Shown: positions 1 through 8,255, numbered from the stretch's first letter. The stretch: DNA of 15,248 bases from Prevotella sp. UBA4268 (GCA_002395135.1 DGWC01000101.1:1-15248); one strand, 5' to 3'. Program-made: numbers and translations. The notes: generated from the letters alone by a model not told the origin.

Positions 1-94
1 TTGTTTCAAAATCTAATAACATAATCTTTACCTTAAATCTATCAAACTACTAACCTATGAAAACTTTAACGGATGTGTTCTCTCGAACACGATG

Positions 95-124
95 CAAAGG
101 TACGCACTTTTTGCTTGTGTGCAA
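95..124 (-). promoter_or_regulatory. Leftward Bacteroidota-type promoter
   Basis: Read on the minus strand this is TTG (124-122), a 19-bp spacer, and TACCTTTG (102-95), an exact match to the TAnnTTTG -7 box at the standard distance. Transcription would start near position 88-91 and run left out of the window, giving an untranslated leader of at least 65 bases before any plausible start codon. The gene it serves is not visible. A 6-bp stem-loop (75-90) lies at the expected start of the transcript. Confidence 0.6.
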
Positions 125-163
125 TGCTTTCATACTTGTTTTTTAGGCGAAAGCCCCCTTTTA

Positions 164-177
164 TTGACTTAGGTCAA
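164..177. promoter_or_regulatory. FNR/CRP-type dyad TTGAC-N4-GTCAA
   Basis: A perfect 5-4-5 inverted repeat (TTGAC TTAG GTCAA). It closely resembles the TTGAT-N4-ATCAA half-site arrangement bound by FNR/DNR-type members of the CRP family. Its centre (170.5) is about 80 bp upstream of the predicted start of the leftward transcript, a usual place for an activator of this family. The match to the family is by eye only. Confidence 0.35.
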
Positions 178-326
178 AATTCTTATCATGCTCTCTCGGA
201 GCATTGCTGCTCAGGTTGGATTTTCACGTATCGGCAGGCCGGATGCGAGGCACTGGCACCCGAAAACCACGGCTTTAGAGCCGGCGGAGCATAGGAACGG
301 CGCTGCGAAAGTGGCACCCTGGAAAA

Positions 327-414
327 GTAAATTAATGTAATTTGCACGGTAAATTAACTTAATTTGAAGAGTAAATCATATTGATTTGCGTGGTAAATTA
401 TATTAATTTGCTGA
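327..414. repeat. Four tandem 22-bp repeats, each a dyad
   Basis: Four units of exactly 22 bp abut at 327-348, 349-370, 371-392 and 393-414. Each begins GTAAAT and contains a 15-bp core with 6-bp inverted arms around 3 bases (AAATTA-N3-TAATTT), at 329-343, 351-365, 373-387 and 395-409. In the third unit the arms read AAATCA and TGATTT, so a T-to-C change on one side is matched by A-to-G on the other and the symmetry is kept. The spacers between cores are 7 bases and less conserved. The spacing, close to two helical turns, suggests a row of protein sites on one DNA face. There are no CRISPR-like spacers. Confidence 0.85.
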
Positions 415-480
415 AGCAAAGTGCTGTTTTGTTATCGGCAAAGTGCCGCTTTCGCGCCTCTAAAGTGGCTGTACAGGCAG

Positions 481-528
481 AAAAAAGCAAAGGAGATGCG
501 CCTAAAATCTATGCGGGCGCATCTCCTT
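481..528 (-). terminator. Rho-independent terminator of korAB
   Basis: On the minus strand, about 50 bases past the korB stop, a perfect 13-bp stem (516-528 with 490-502) encloses a 13-base loop and is followed by TTGCTTTTTT (489-481). The GC-rich foot, perfect pairing and U-run make this the clearest terminator in the window. The plus strand has no U-run after the hairpin, so it should act only on leftward transcripts. Confidence 0.88.
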
Positions 529-578
529 GTGATTATGTTTCATCCGGTGGGCACGTGTTTGCTTGCCCTGCGGACAGA

Positions 579-1583
579 TTATTTCACCTCCCAAGTGTCG
601 TTGGTTTCGAGCAGTTCCATGAAGTTGTGATACTTCTTCTTGCCGCTCACCTCTTCAATCTGCTGGTGCACAGCCTGGTCGTAGGTGGGAGCAGCCACGT
701 CGCGGATAACGCCGAGGGCGATGGGGAATCCGTTCTCGTTGCTCATCATGGCCAGTTTCAACTGCAGGGTGTCGTCCTCGCAGTGTGCGTCGTGAACCAG
801 CACGTCGTCGAGTGTGTAGCCGTCTTGTCCGATGGTCACCACTTTCAGGCCGAATCCCTCCTGCACCAGTCCGAACTCATTGTTAGGACCGAACACGAGT
901 TTTTCGCCGTGGCGCACGTAGATGGCGTTCTGCTTGCGGCCTTCCTTGTTGTAAACAGAGTTGTGGCATCCGTCGTTGAAGATGACGCAGTTTTGCAGAA
1001 TCTCGCATACGGCAGCGCCTTTGTGGTTATATGCAGCCTTCAGGATTTCTACGGTTTCGGCATTGTCGGTGGCCACCGAGCGTGCGAAGAACTTGCCGCG
1101 TGCGCCGAAGCAGAGTTCAGCGGGGCGGAACGGATCCTCGACGGTGCCGTAGGGCGACGACTTGCTGACAAATCCGCGCGGGCTGGTGGGGCTGTACTGT
1201 CCCTTGGTGAGTCCGTAGATGCGGTTGTTGAGCAGAATCATGTTCAGGTCGATGTTGCGGCGCATGGCGTGGATAAAGTGGTTTCCGCCGATGGCCAGTC
1301 CGTCGCCGTCGCCCGAAACCTGCCAGATGGTGAGGTTGGGGTTGGCCACCTTGGCACCTGTGGCGATGGCAGCAGCACGTCCGTGGATGGTCTGCATGGC
1401 ATAGGTGTTGACATAATACGGCAGTCGGCTGGAGCATCCAATACCTGAGATAACGGCCATCTCGTGAGGAGCAACGCCTACTTCTGCCATGGCTTTGTGC
1501 AGTGAAGCCAGAAAGAAATGGTCACCACATCCGGGACACCAGCGCGGCTGTCCCTTTTTATAATCGTTTGCTGTATAGCACAT
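579..1583 (-). CDS. korB: 2-oxoglutarate:ferredoxin oxidoreductase, beta subunit
   Basis: The 334-residue beta subunit of a 2-oxoacid:ferredoxin oxidoreductase, which binds thiamine diphosphate and a 4Fe-4S cluster and with KorA converts 2-oxoglutarate plus CoA to succinyl-CoA, CO2 and reduced ferredoxin in the cytoplasm. Visible marks are CPGCG at 16-20 and GIGCSS at 47-52 (cluster cysteines), then GDGD at 91-94 with a double asparagine at 119-120, which is the thiamine diphosphate/Mg motif. The length is normal for KorB. It begins 4 bp after the korA stop, so the two are translated from one message, which ends at the hairpin at 481-528. The alternative, another 2-oxoacid such as pyruvate, is less likely for this two-subunit form but is not excluded by sequence alone. 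Confidence 0.93.
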   Translation of the reverse strand: MCYTANDYKKGQPRWCPGCGDHFFLASLHKAMAEVGVAPHEMAVISGIGCSSRLPYYVNTYAMQTIHGRAAAIATGAKVANPNLTIWQVSGDGDGLAIGGNHFIHAMRRNIDLNMILLNNRIYGLTKGQYSPTSPRGFVSKSSPYGTVEDPFRPAELCFGARGKFFARSVATDNAETVEILKAAYNHKGAAVCEILQNCVIFNDGCHNSVYNKEGRKQNAIYVRHGEKLVFGPNNEFGLVQEGFGLKVVTIGQDGYTLDDVLVHDAHCEDDTLQLKLAMMSNENGFPIALGVIRDVAAPTYDQAVHQQIEEVSGKKKYHNFMELLETNDTWEVK

Positions 1584-1587
1584 AATG

Positions 1588-3438
1588 TTACTTCTTTAAA
1601 TATTTTTCGAATGCTTCTACCAATTCACTCACTACAAACGGCTGTCCCTTCACCTCGTTGTATTGCTCGGGAACGAAACCGTCAACTTTAGCGCGCAGAT
1701 AAGCAGCCAACTGGCCGAGGTTCTGCTCGGCAACCACTACTTTCTTGTATCGAGTGAGCACCTCTGCCGTGTTCTTTGGCAGCGGGTTGATGTATTTGAA
1801 CTGTGCCTGAGCCACTTTGTAGCCTTTCTTGCGCAGTTCTTCCATAGCACTTACGAGATGTCCATAAGTAGAGCCGAAACCAACAATGAGCAAGTCGGCA
1901 TCGTCGACATCGCCAGACACTTCGAGGTCGGGAACGGCAATCTTTGCCACTTTCTCGGCGCGCAGGCGGCACATCAGGTCGTGGTTTTCAGGATCGGTGG
2001 AGATGGCACCGGTCTTGCCGTCCTTCTCCAGACCGCCAAGAATGTGGGTGTAGCCCTCCTGTCCGGGGATGGCCCAGTAGCGCACCTTGGTCTCTTCGTC
2101 GCGGAAATACGGTGTGTAGTTGCCCTTCATCTCCGGTGTGACGTAATGCGGACGAATGGTTGGGAGTGTCTCCATGGTTGGAAGTTTCCATGCGGCTGAA
2201 CCGTTGGCGATGAAAGCGTCGGTGAGTAGCATGACGGGAGTGAGGTGTTCCAAGGCAATCTTGGAAGCCTCGTAGGCAGCATCGAAACAGTCGGTGGGAC
2301 TGGTGGCGGCAATCACGGGAATGGGGCTCTCGCCGTTTCGTCCGTAGAGTGCTTGCAGCAAGTCGGTCTGTTCGCTCTTGGTGGGCAGACCTGTGGAGGG
2401 TCCTCCGCGCTGCACGTCGATGATAACGAGCGGCAACTCGTCGATAACAGCCAGGTTGATGGCCTCGCTCTTGAGGCAGATGCCAGGTCCTGACGTGGAT
2501 GTGGCAGCCAGGGCACCCGCAAAGGCGGCACCCAAAGAACTGGCGCAACCGCTGATTTCATCCTCGCACTGCACGGTCATCACGCCGCACGACTTGTGCT
2601 TGCTGAGTTCGTGCAGAATGTCGGTGGCAGGAGTGATGGGGTAGGAGCCGAGGAACAGTTTCAGTCCGGCTTTCTCGGCAGCGGCAATCAGTCCGTATGC
2701 GGTGGCCTTGTTACCGGTGATGTCCATGTATCGTCCGGGAACTTTCACCTTAGAGTCGATGCGATAAGTGGCAGGAACACTGGCGTGTGTGTTATGACCG
2801 TAGTTGTAGCCAGCCTGCACCACCTTGATGTTGTTCTCTGCAATGGCGGGTTTCTTGGCGAATTTCTCGCGCAGGAAGTTAGCCACGAGGCTGAGGTCGC
2901 GGTTGAAAAGCCAGCAAACCAATCCGAGTGCAAACATGTTGCGGCACTTCAGCACGGCCTTGTTGTCCATGCCTGAATCAGCCAGGCAGTCTTTTACCAT
3001 CGTAGTGAGGGGGCATTGTACCACGCGGTCGGGGTCGATTCCCATTTCGCCCAGATAGTCTTCGGTTTGGAAGGCAGCCTTCTTCAAGTCGCTCGGACCG
3101 AACGAGTCGGTATCGATGATGATGGTTGCCTGCGGCTTGGCATAGCGATACTGAGTCTTCAGTGCAGCAGCGTTCATGGCCACCAGCACGTCGCAGAGGT
3201 CGCCCGGGGTGTACACCTTGCCAGCCCCGATGTGAACTTGGAATCCGGAAACACCTGTCAGCGATCCTTGCGGGGCGCGGATGTCAGCAGGATAGTCTGG
3301 GAATGTTGAAATGCCGTTACCTACGGTGGCACTGACCGTAGAGAAGATGTTGCCGGCAAGTTGCATACCGTCGCCGGAATCACCAGAGAAGCGGACAACG
3401 ACTTGGTCCAACTCTTTTACTTCTAATTGTTCTGCCAT
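1588..3438 (-). CDS. korA: 2-oxoglutarate:ferredoxin oxidoreductase, fused gamma-alpha subunit
   Basis: The 616-residue alpha subunit that pairs with KorB. Residues about 10-205 are the gamma domain fused at the N-terminus (FSGDSGDGM at 17-25). From about 240 comes the pyrimidine-binding alpha domain with GSYPITPAT at 264-272, the typical substrate and cofactor loop. A C-terminal transketolase-like domain follows (about 480-610). The gamma-alpha fusion is usual for KorA in Bacteroidota. No extra ferredoxin domain is present, so electrons must go to a separate ferredoxin. The ATG at 3438 lies about 80 bases past the predicted promoter start. In anaerobes this enzyme runs the oxidative direction or, in reverse, makes 2-oxoglutarate for glutamate synthesis; the direction cannot be read from the sequence. 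Confidence 0.93.
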   Translation of the reverse strand: MAEQLEVKELDQVVVRFSGDSGDGMQLAGNIFSTVSATVGNGISTFPDYPADIRAPQGSLTGVSGFQVHIGAGKVYTPGDLCDVLVAMNAAALKTQYRYAKPQATIIIDTDSFGPSDLKKAAFQTEDYLGEMGIDPDRVVQCPLTTMVKDCLADSGMDNKAVLKCRNMFALGLVCWLFNRDLSLVANFLREKFAKKPAIAENNIKVVQAGYNYGHNTHASVPATYRIDSKVKVPGRYMDITGNKATAYGLIAAAEKAGLKLFLGSYPITPATDILHELSKHKSCGVMTVQCEDEISGCASSLGAAFAGALAATSTSGPGICLKSEAINLAVIDELPLVIIDVQRGGPSTGLPTKSEQTDLLQALYGRNGESPIPVIAATSPTDCFDAAYEASKIALEHLTPVMLLTDAFIANGSAAWKLPTMETLPTIRPHYVTPEMKGNYTPYFRDEETKVRYWAIPGQEGYTHILGGLEKDGKTGAISTDPENHDLMCRLRAEKVAKIAVPDLEVSGDVDDADLLIVGFGSTYGHLVSAMEELRKKGYKVAQAQFKYINPLPKNTAEVLTRYKKVVVAEQNLGQLAAYLRAKVDGFVPEQYNEVKGQPFVVSELVEAFEKYLKK

Positions 3439-3526
3439 AATTTTTAAAGCGCTTAATGCTTGATACTTGAAATGTTAGAGATAATGATATTGTTGTAATA
3501 AGGTTATGTTATATCAGAATCGCGTG

Positions 3527-3557
3527 CAAAGTTCTGAAATATTATTGAAACTACAAA
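3527..3557 (-). promoter_or_regulatory. korAB promoter
   Basis: On the minus strand TTTG (3557-3554), a 19-bp spacer and GAACTTTG (3534-3527), one mismatch from TAnnTTTG. Transcription would start near 3520, about 80 bases before the korA ATG. The -33 box is only 25 bp beyond the stop of the racemase-GltS gene, and no convincing terminator lies between them, so korAB may also receive read-through transcripts from that operon. Confidence 0.5.
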
Positions 3558-3581
3558 ATGTTTTGGGGAAAAATAGTTGTT

Positions 3582-6443
3582 TTAAGGTTTCTTAAGCCAT
3601 CCTTTCGCTTTCCCGATGATGAGCACGGCAATGAGGGCCGCCACGCAGACACCTATGAACAGCCATCCCCATCCGGTCATGAAGGCAATGGGCGCGAAGG
3701 TGACCAGGCTGATTTCGACTGGCGCAATGAACAGATAGGCCAGTGCGTAGTCTTCCAGACATCTTGACTTCTGTTCTGGGTCGACCACCCTTAGCAGGGC
3801 AATGCCCATGGCCATGGTTCCCGTGAACCATCCCCATGTGAACATGGCTTTTTCGAACCAGGCATCTGTCATGATTCGGCGCGCCACGATGAATACGTAC
3901 AGGAAGGTGCAGAACAGTCCTACGGCCACGAGGATGAGGAGCGGCAGGAGATTCTGCAGCACCACCGACAATTTGATGCTGGCAATGCCGAAGGCCACCA
4001 GTATGTCGGTGAACGTTCCGCTGAGATGGCTGATGGTATCGGTGCACAGGTATTTCGTGACACCAGTCTTTCTGAATAGCATGGCAATCAGGATACCGGC
4101 GATGAAGGCACAACTGAACACCGGCAGCGACAGTTGCGGAACGAAATACTGCACCAGTTTGCTCAGTCCGTAGCCGCCAAGAGCCACCATCATCACCACG
4201 GCAAAGTTGAACGTGAGCGAGTCAATGGAGATGGATGAGCAGGTGTTGGTGCCTAACGGCGTGCGCTTTTCCTCGGGAATCAGCCCTACGCGGTATTCGT
4301 GAGGCAGGTCTTTGAAGTCGGCAAGGTAAGAGGTGAAGCCTTTCTCTGTTCCCCATTTCACGATGGCCAGTCCGATAATGACTGCCGCAATGATGCCGAA
4401 GGTGGCCGATGTCATGGCCAACGTGAGCATGTCTTCGTAACTATAGGTCTGGAATGCGGTTCCGATGGCGGCGGCTGTTCCGTGCCCTCCGCAGAAGCCT
4501 GCTGGCAGGGAAAGGCCGAAAGCGCTGTTGAGGTCGGGCCAGAAAAGGCGCAATACCAGGATGCCCATGATGCCGCCCAGTGTCCACTGTGCCAGCATGC
4601 CTACTTGCGAATACACCCACATGCGCCCGATGTTGCTTCCCACCGCCTTGGTCTTTGACGTGGAGAATGGGAGACAACTGAAGATGCAGGCTATCAGGAT
4701 GCTGGCATACACGCCTGTGTATTCTGACAGCGGGATCATTCCGAATCCGTTGGGACCCAGGGCAAGGCCCAGGAATCCTGCAATGAGCGACGGCGGGATG
4801 AAGAGTTGCTGAATGAATTTCACTTTCACGCGTATCCATTTGCCAATCAACAGCAAAATGGCAATGATGCCGCAGTCTACAAACAGTGTCCAGGCCGTGA
4901 AGGGCGACTTCTCGCTTACTTCTTCGCCTTGCTCAGCCTGCGATTCGGAATTCATGAAACCGGCTATCTTTTCTGAGCACAACGGCAGCAGGCGGGAGAT
5001 GCGTGAGAGGTTGTCGGCACTGACGCTCTTCTCGGAGAAAGGAACAAACACGGTGGTGATGTCTTCTGTTCCCACTTCGCGACCGTATTTATAGGCATAC
5101 GTGAGGTTTCCGTCTTCGTCGATACATTCGCTCGGCAGCAGCGACGATGCCACCGAGATAAACGGTTCGAGGATTCCCTGATTGCCTATCTCGTTGAGAT
5201 TCTGGTCGGCCAGCAGGGTCTTATAGCATTCGTATGCGGTGTTCACGGCTGGGTCGATGAAGTCGCAGTCGTCGGCTATCAGTTTTTTGTATGGCATGTT
5301 CCCGTTCTTGTCGCGGTAGGTCTTCAGTTCTACAAGGTGCTTTTTCAGGGTTTCGAGTGTGAACGGGTAATGGGTGCATCCAAGGATAATGCGGTTGATG
5401 GGAGTCTTGATGCCTTGCCGGCGTGCCTTTTCCAGCAGTCCCAGCAGATTGTAGCGTGCGTAGTTCTCGGCTGAATTCAACTGAATCCTGGTCACTCGAC
5501 CTTTGGCATCGCGCTGTATGAAAGCGGCTCCGCCGTCGGTGTCGAAATGGTAGGCATCGAGCAAGTCGGAGTGGATGTCGGCATCGCCATTCCCGATAAC
5601 TGGTCCGCGGTAGTCCTCGGAGAACCCTTTCAGGGCGCGGTTGACAAATGCTTTCTCTTCATCCACGGCCTCGGCAAACCCGTAGCCGGGCTGGTTGACC
5701 ACTTCCAGTTGCATGTCGCCCGGGGCGATACTTCTCAGTGTGCGTTCATAAACGCCGCTGCTGATGGTGCCGGGGGTGGCCAGCACGCCAACTGTGGCAG
5801 CCGTTTTCGCTCCTAACGACTCCATGGCACTTGCTGCTCCGGCGTTAACCACGCCGATGACCTTCACCTTGCTCTTGGCCTGGCCAAGCAGGTTCTGGAT
5901 GTGTTCCAGTCCGTAGGCTGTGGCCGTGTTGCAGGCAATGACGATGATCTTCACGGCACTCTTCTTTCCGCTGGGCATCCGCTCGGATGCGTCTTTCCAG
6001 TAGTTGCCGCTCAACAGGAACAATGCGTCTTTCACTGCCAGTTCCCGCAAATAGTCAGCCTTGCCCTCCTGGTCGTATCTTCCATAGGGCATATTCGCCT
6101 GGTCGGCCAGGTATTCGAAATTCTCGTTGGCAAAGTCTGGTATTCCGTCGGGCTTCTCTTCTCCTGTTTGGTTGTCGAACCGGTCTTGCTGGAGTATCCT
6201 TTCCAGTACGGTGAACCCGCCCGTGCCGCTGTCGAACACGCCAATGGGCATGTTGCGCAGGTGCTGGGGATAGTTTGCGAAGTCAATATAGTTGACCGAA
6301 CTCTTGTCGTATAGTGCTTTCTTGCTGACGGGCAAGAGCGCTTGCTGGCTTTTGTTTCCTTGCAAAGAAGGCTCTGCCTGGGCCAACTCCATGGTGCAGG
6401 CAGAGCAGAAAAGTAATAAAACAGTTGATAAATTATTCATCAT
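3582..6443 (-). CDS. Exported glutamate racemase-like domain fused to GltS sodium/glutamate symporter
   Basis: A single 953-residue frame with two complete parts. Residues 1-23 are a hydrophobic signal-like segment (possible cleavage at AQA23-E24, or lipidation at C16 in a poor lipobox) that lacks the usual N-terminal positive charge. Residues about 65-490 resemble glutamate racemase MurI, with DSGTGG at 71-76 and both catalytic cysteines in context, CNTAT at 171 and GCTHYP at 356. At about 425 residues this part is much longer than MurI (about 265). A polar linker (about 491-514) leads to a GltS-type transporter (515-953) with many membrane helices and the pore signature GGHGTAAA at 652-659. 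GltS is thought to have its N-terminus outside the cytoplasm, which fits an exported racemase. The gene starts 27 bp after the C69 dipeptidase. The inferred role is converting D-glutamate to L-glutamate at the membrane and importing it. Confidence 0.85.
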   Translation of the reverse strand: MMNNLSTVLLLFCSACTMELAQAEPSLQGNKSQQALLPVSKKALYDKSSVNYIDFANYPQHLRNMPIGVFDSGTGGFTVLERILQQDRFDNQTGEEKPDGIPDFANENFEYLADQANMPYGRYDQEGKADYLRELAVKDALFLLSGNYWKDASERMPSGKKSAVKIIVIACNTATAYGLEHIQNLLGQAKSKVKVIGVVNAGAASAMESLGAKTAATVGVLATPGTISSGVYERTLRSIAPGDMQLEVVNQPGYGFAEAVDEEKAFVNRALKGFSEDYRGPVIGNGDADIHSDLLDAYHFDTDGGAAFIQRDAKGRVTRIQLNSAENYARYNLLGLLEKARRQGIKTPINRIILGCTHYPFTLETLKKHLVELKTYRDKNGNMPYKKLIADDCDFIDPAVNTAYECYKTLLADQNLNEIGNQGILEPFISVASSLLPSECIDEDGNLTYAYKYGREVGTEDITTVFVPFSEKSVSADNLSRISRLLPLCSEKIAGFMNSESQAEQGEEVSEKSPFTAWTLFVDCGIIAILLLIGKWIRVKVKFIQQLFIPPSLIAGFLGLALGPNGFGMIPLSEYTGVYASILIACIFSCLPFSTSKTKAVGSNIGRMWVYSQVGMLAQWTLGGIMGILVLRLFWPDLNSAFGLSLPAGFCGGHGTAAAIGTAFQTYSYEDMLTLAMTSATFGIIAAVIIGLAIVKWGTEKGFTSYLADFKDLPHEYRVGLIPEEKRTPLGTNTCSSISIDSLTFNFAVVMMVALGGYGLSKLVQYFVPQLSLPVFSCAFIAGILIAMLFRKTGVTKYLCTDTISHLSGTFTDILVAFGIASIKLSVVLQNLLPLLILVAVGLFCTFLYVFIVARRIMTDAWFEKAMFTWGWFTGTMAMGIALLRVVDPEQKSRCLEDYALAYLFIAPVEISLVTFAPIAFMTGWGWLFIGVCVAALIAVLIIGKAKGWLKKP

Positions 6444-6470
6444 AAGCCAATTATGTGCAAGTGTTAGTTA

Positions 6471-8204
6471 TTATTGTTTTGCAGCGGGGCGCATGTATCT
6501 TTCGCCGGTTTGTTCGGCAATGATGCGCTTTACCGAGGTGGGATAACTCAGTCTCTTCACCTTTGCGCCTCGTCCGTACTGGTTTCTGGTGAAGACTCCG
6601 TTCACTTCAGGCTTTTCGGCCATGTCGTTGTATTTCACAATCAGGAAGAAAGCGAGGCGTCTCCAACGGTCAATCATCTGCTGAGCCTTCTCCACGGAAT
6701 AGTCGGAAAGGAAGCGAATGGCTGCGTCGCGGTTTGTCTTCAGCAGTTCCTCGGCCTTTGCTTCTATGGCAGGCATTGCCGCAGCATAACTGCTGTCAAG
6801 CGAGTCGCGCACGGCTTTCAACTCAGGAAAGAGTACGTTGTAGCGGGGATAGACCATGTTGCTCACCCAGTTGCAAACCCAAAACGCGTTGTCCATGGAG
6901 AACGTCACGTCGTCGGCCCCTTTGATGTCGTAGCAGGGAGGCACATCCGTGGCGCAGCAGTATACGGGTGTCTGAGCCACCATGTTGCCGTCGTCGTTGC
7001 CAAACCAGATGATTCCTCCTATCTCGCGCGGCTTGTAGGCCCGCATCTGGCAAATCCATGAAAAGGCTGATTGCGGCGAGGAGATGTATCTTTCGTTGAA
7101 ATACCGCTTGCCGCCATAGGCGAAGGCGATGCCCTGGGGATAGGGAGAGTTGGTAAGACCTCGTGTAATGTCTTCCCCATGCTCAAACACGGTGCCTTCA
7201 TAATGATCGCGCATGGTGGCCTGGATGTCTTGCAGAGTCAGTTTCCTGTCGGGAACCACCCATACGGGAAGTTCTTCTTCCCATGTCTCTTCTATGCCGG
7301 AAACATAGGGGAGGTACTTGTCCATGCCCTTGCAGAATCGGTTGAAGAAACTCCAAACGCGGGCATCGCAGGCGCGCCGGCCGCTGAATTTGGGCGGATT
7401 ATAGGCATCGCGGAAACTGAATTCATTGTCCTTGCCACTGAACCGGCCAATCTTGCGGGCAAACTTGATGACATCCTTGTGATACATCACGTTCTGCTTG
7501 TCTTTCATGTTAAACTGGCGGATGCGGCTTTCATTGGCATGCGCGCAGATGGCATTGTCGGGAATGCGAAGGGCCACCCATACGGCTTTGCCCGATCCGG
7601 GACCCTGACTGACCATTTCCAGCAGCCATGCCTCATTGGGGTCGCATACCGAGAACGACTCTCCTTGGCTCCTGAATCCGTATTTCTCCACAAGGTTTGT
7701 GATGATGCGGATGGCTTGCCGGGCCGTTTTGGCCCTTTGCAGCGCCAAGACCATCAGCAGACTATGGTCTAACATGGCAGTCGTGTCAATGAGACAGGAG
7801 TCCACATTAAACGTTGATTCCCCGATGCTCACCTGCCATTCGTTGATATTGCCCACCACATGATAAGTCCGCATATTGCCCTGGGCATCCACCTCGGCTT
7901 CTTCTGTTACGGGAATCGAGCCGCGCGGAATGCGCGAGTAAGAACTCACCAAATTGCGCATCTCTCCGCGATGATGCTTCTCGGAAAGGTAAATGGGGAG
8001 TCCGTAGAAGAGTCCGTAAGAGTCGCAACTGTAGGTGCAGAACACGGAACCGTCGGCACTGGCATCCTTTCCGACAATGACGTTGGTGCATGCATGCATG
8101 GAAGCAGGATATAAGGAGCACACCAGGAGGATGAAAACTAATGCCGCGGTCTTTCCGTGTATAGAAAGACAGCCTTTTTTGTTGATGGGTGATTTGTCGG
8201 ACAT
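6471..8204 (-). CDS. Secreted C69 family dipeptidase
   Basis: A 577-residue peptidase of family C69 (PepD-type N-terminal nucleophile hydrolases), which cleaves dipeptides and related short amide substrates. Residues 1-38 form a long signal peptide with basic residues (K4, K9, K10, K19) and a hydrophobic core at about 20-33. Cleavage after ASMHA38 would expose Cys39 of CTNVIVGKDAS, the expected catalytic N-terminal cysteine, so export and activation may be the same step. The rest of the chain matches the family in length and style, but I cannot assign substrate. The enzyme should work in the periplasm or outside. It lies 147 bp after the C26 gene and 27 bp before the racemase-GltS gene, so it probably shares a transcript with the latter. 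Confidence 0.88.
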   Translation of the reverse strand: MSDKSPINKKGCLSIHGKTAALVFILLVCSLYPASMHACTNVIVGKDASADGSVFCTYSCDSYGLFYGLPIYLSEKHHRGEMRNLVSSYSRIPRGSIPVTEEAEVDAQGNMRTYHVVGNINEWQVSIGESTFNVDSCLIDTTAMLDHSLLMVLALQRAKTARQAIRIITNLVEKYGFRSQGESFSVCDPNEAWLLEMVSQGPGSGKAVWVALRIPDNAICAHANESRIRQFNMKDKQNVMYHKDVIKFARKIGRFSGKDNEFSFRDAYNPPKFSGRRACDARVWSFFNRFCKGMDKYLPYVSGIEETWEEELPVWVVPDRKLTLQDIQATMRDHYEGTVFEHGEDITRGLTNSPYPQGIAFAYGGKRYFNERYISSPQSAFSWICQMRAYKPREIGGIIWFGNDDGNMVAQTPVYCCATDVPPCYDIKGADDVTFSMDNAFWVCNWVSNMVYPRYNVLFPELKAVRDSLDSSYAAAMPAIEAKAEELLKTNRDAAIRFLSDYSVEKAQQMIDRWRRLAFFLIVKYNDMAEKPEVNGVFTRNQYGRGAKVKRLSYPTSVKRIIAEQTGERYMRPAAKQ

Positions 8205-8255
8205 GTGACAAATTGTTCTTTAGGGTTAGTAATCGTCATAGGCATCAAGCCGCAA

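Larger units (their letters stand above)
1..578. other. Gene-free interval left of korB
   Basis: No reading frame here looks like a real protein. The longest ones (73-294 and 421-630, plus strand) have no family features, and the frame that continues to 1448 is only the antisense of korB. The interval holds a leftward promoter (95-124), an FNR-like dyad (164-177), four tandem 22-bp dyad repeats (327-414) and the korAB terminator (481-528). It also has small hairpins at 75-90 (GTGTTC/GAACAC), 270-283 (CGGCT/AGCCG) and 436-448 (CGGCA/TGCCG). A short word AAAGTGSC/AAAGTGCY recurs near 307, 418, 441 and 462. A small regulatory RNA cannot be excluded. Confidence 0.6.

Noticed and set aside
57..146. 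Short plus-strand frame MKTLTDVFSR... after an AT-rich leader
   Set aside because: Only 29 codons, no family match by eye, and it overlaps a well-formed leftward promoter. The leader-like sequence before the ATG is suggestive but not enough to call a gene.
327..414. CRISPR array
   Set aside because: The 22-bp units abut directly with only 7-base variable stretches and no 30-bp unique spacers; each unit is itself a dyad, and no cas gene is nearby.
381..1448. 355-codon open frame on the plus strand
   Set aside because: It lies almost wholly antisense to korB, which has clear cofactor motifs. Its translation has no recognisable family features and is a by-product of codon use in korB.
1663..2199. 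178-codon plus-strand frame opposite korA
   Set aside because: Antisense shadow of korA with no promoter, no family features and low-complexity composition.
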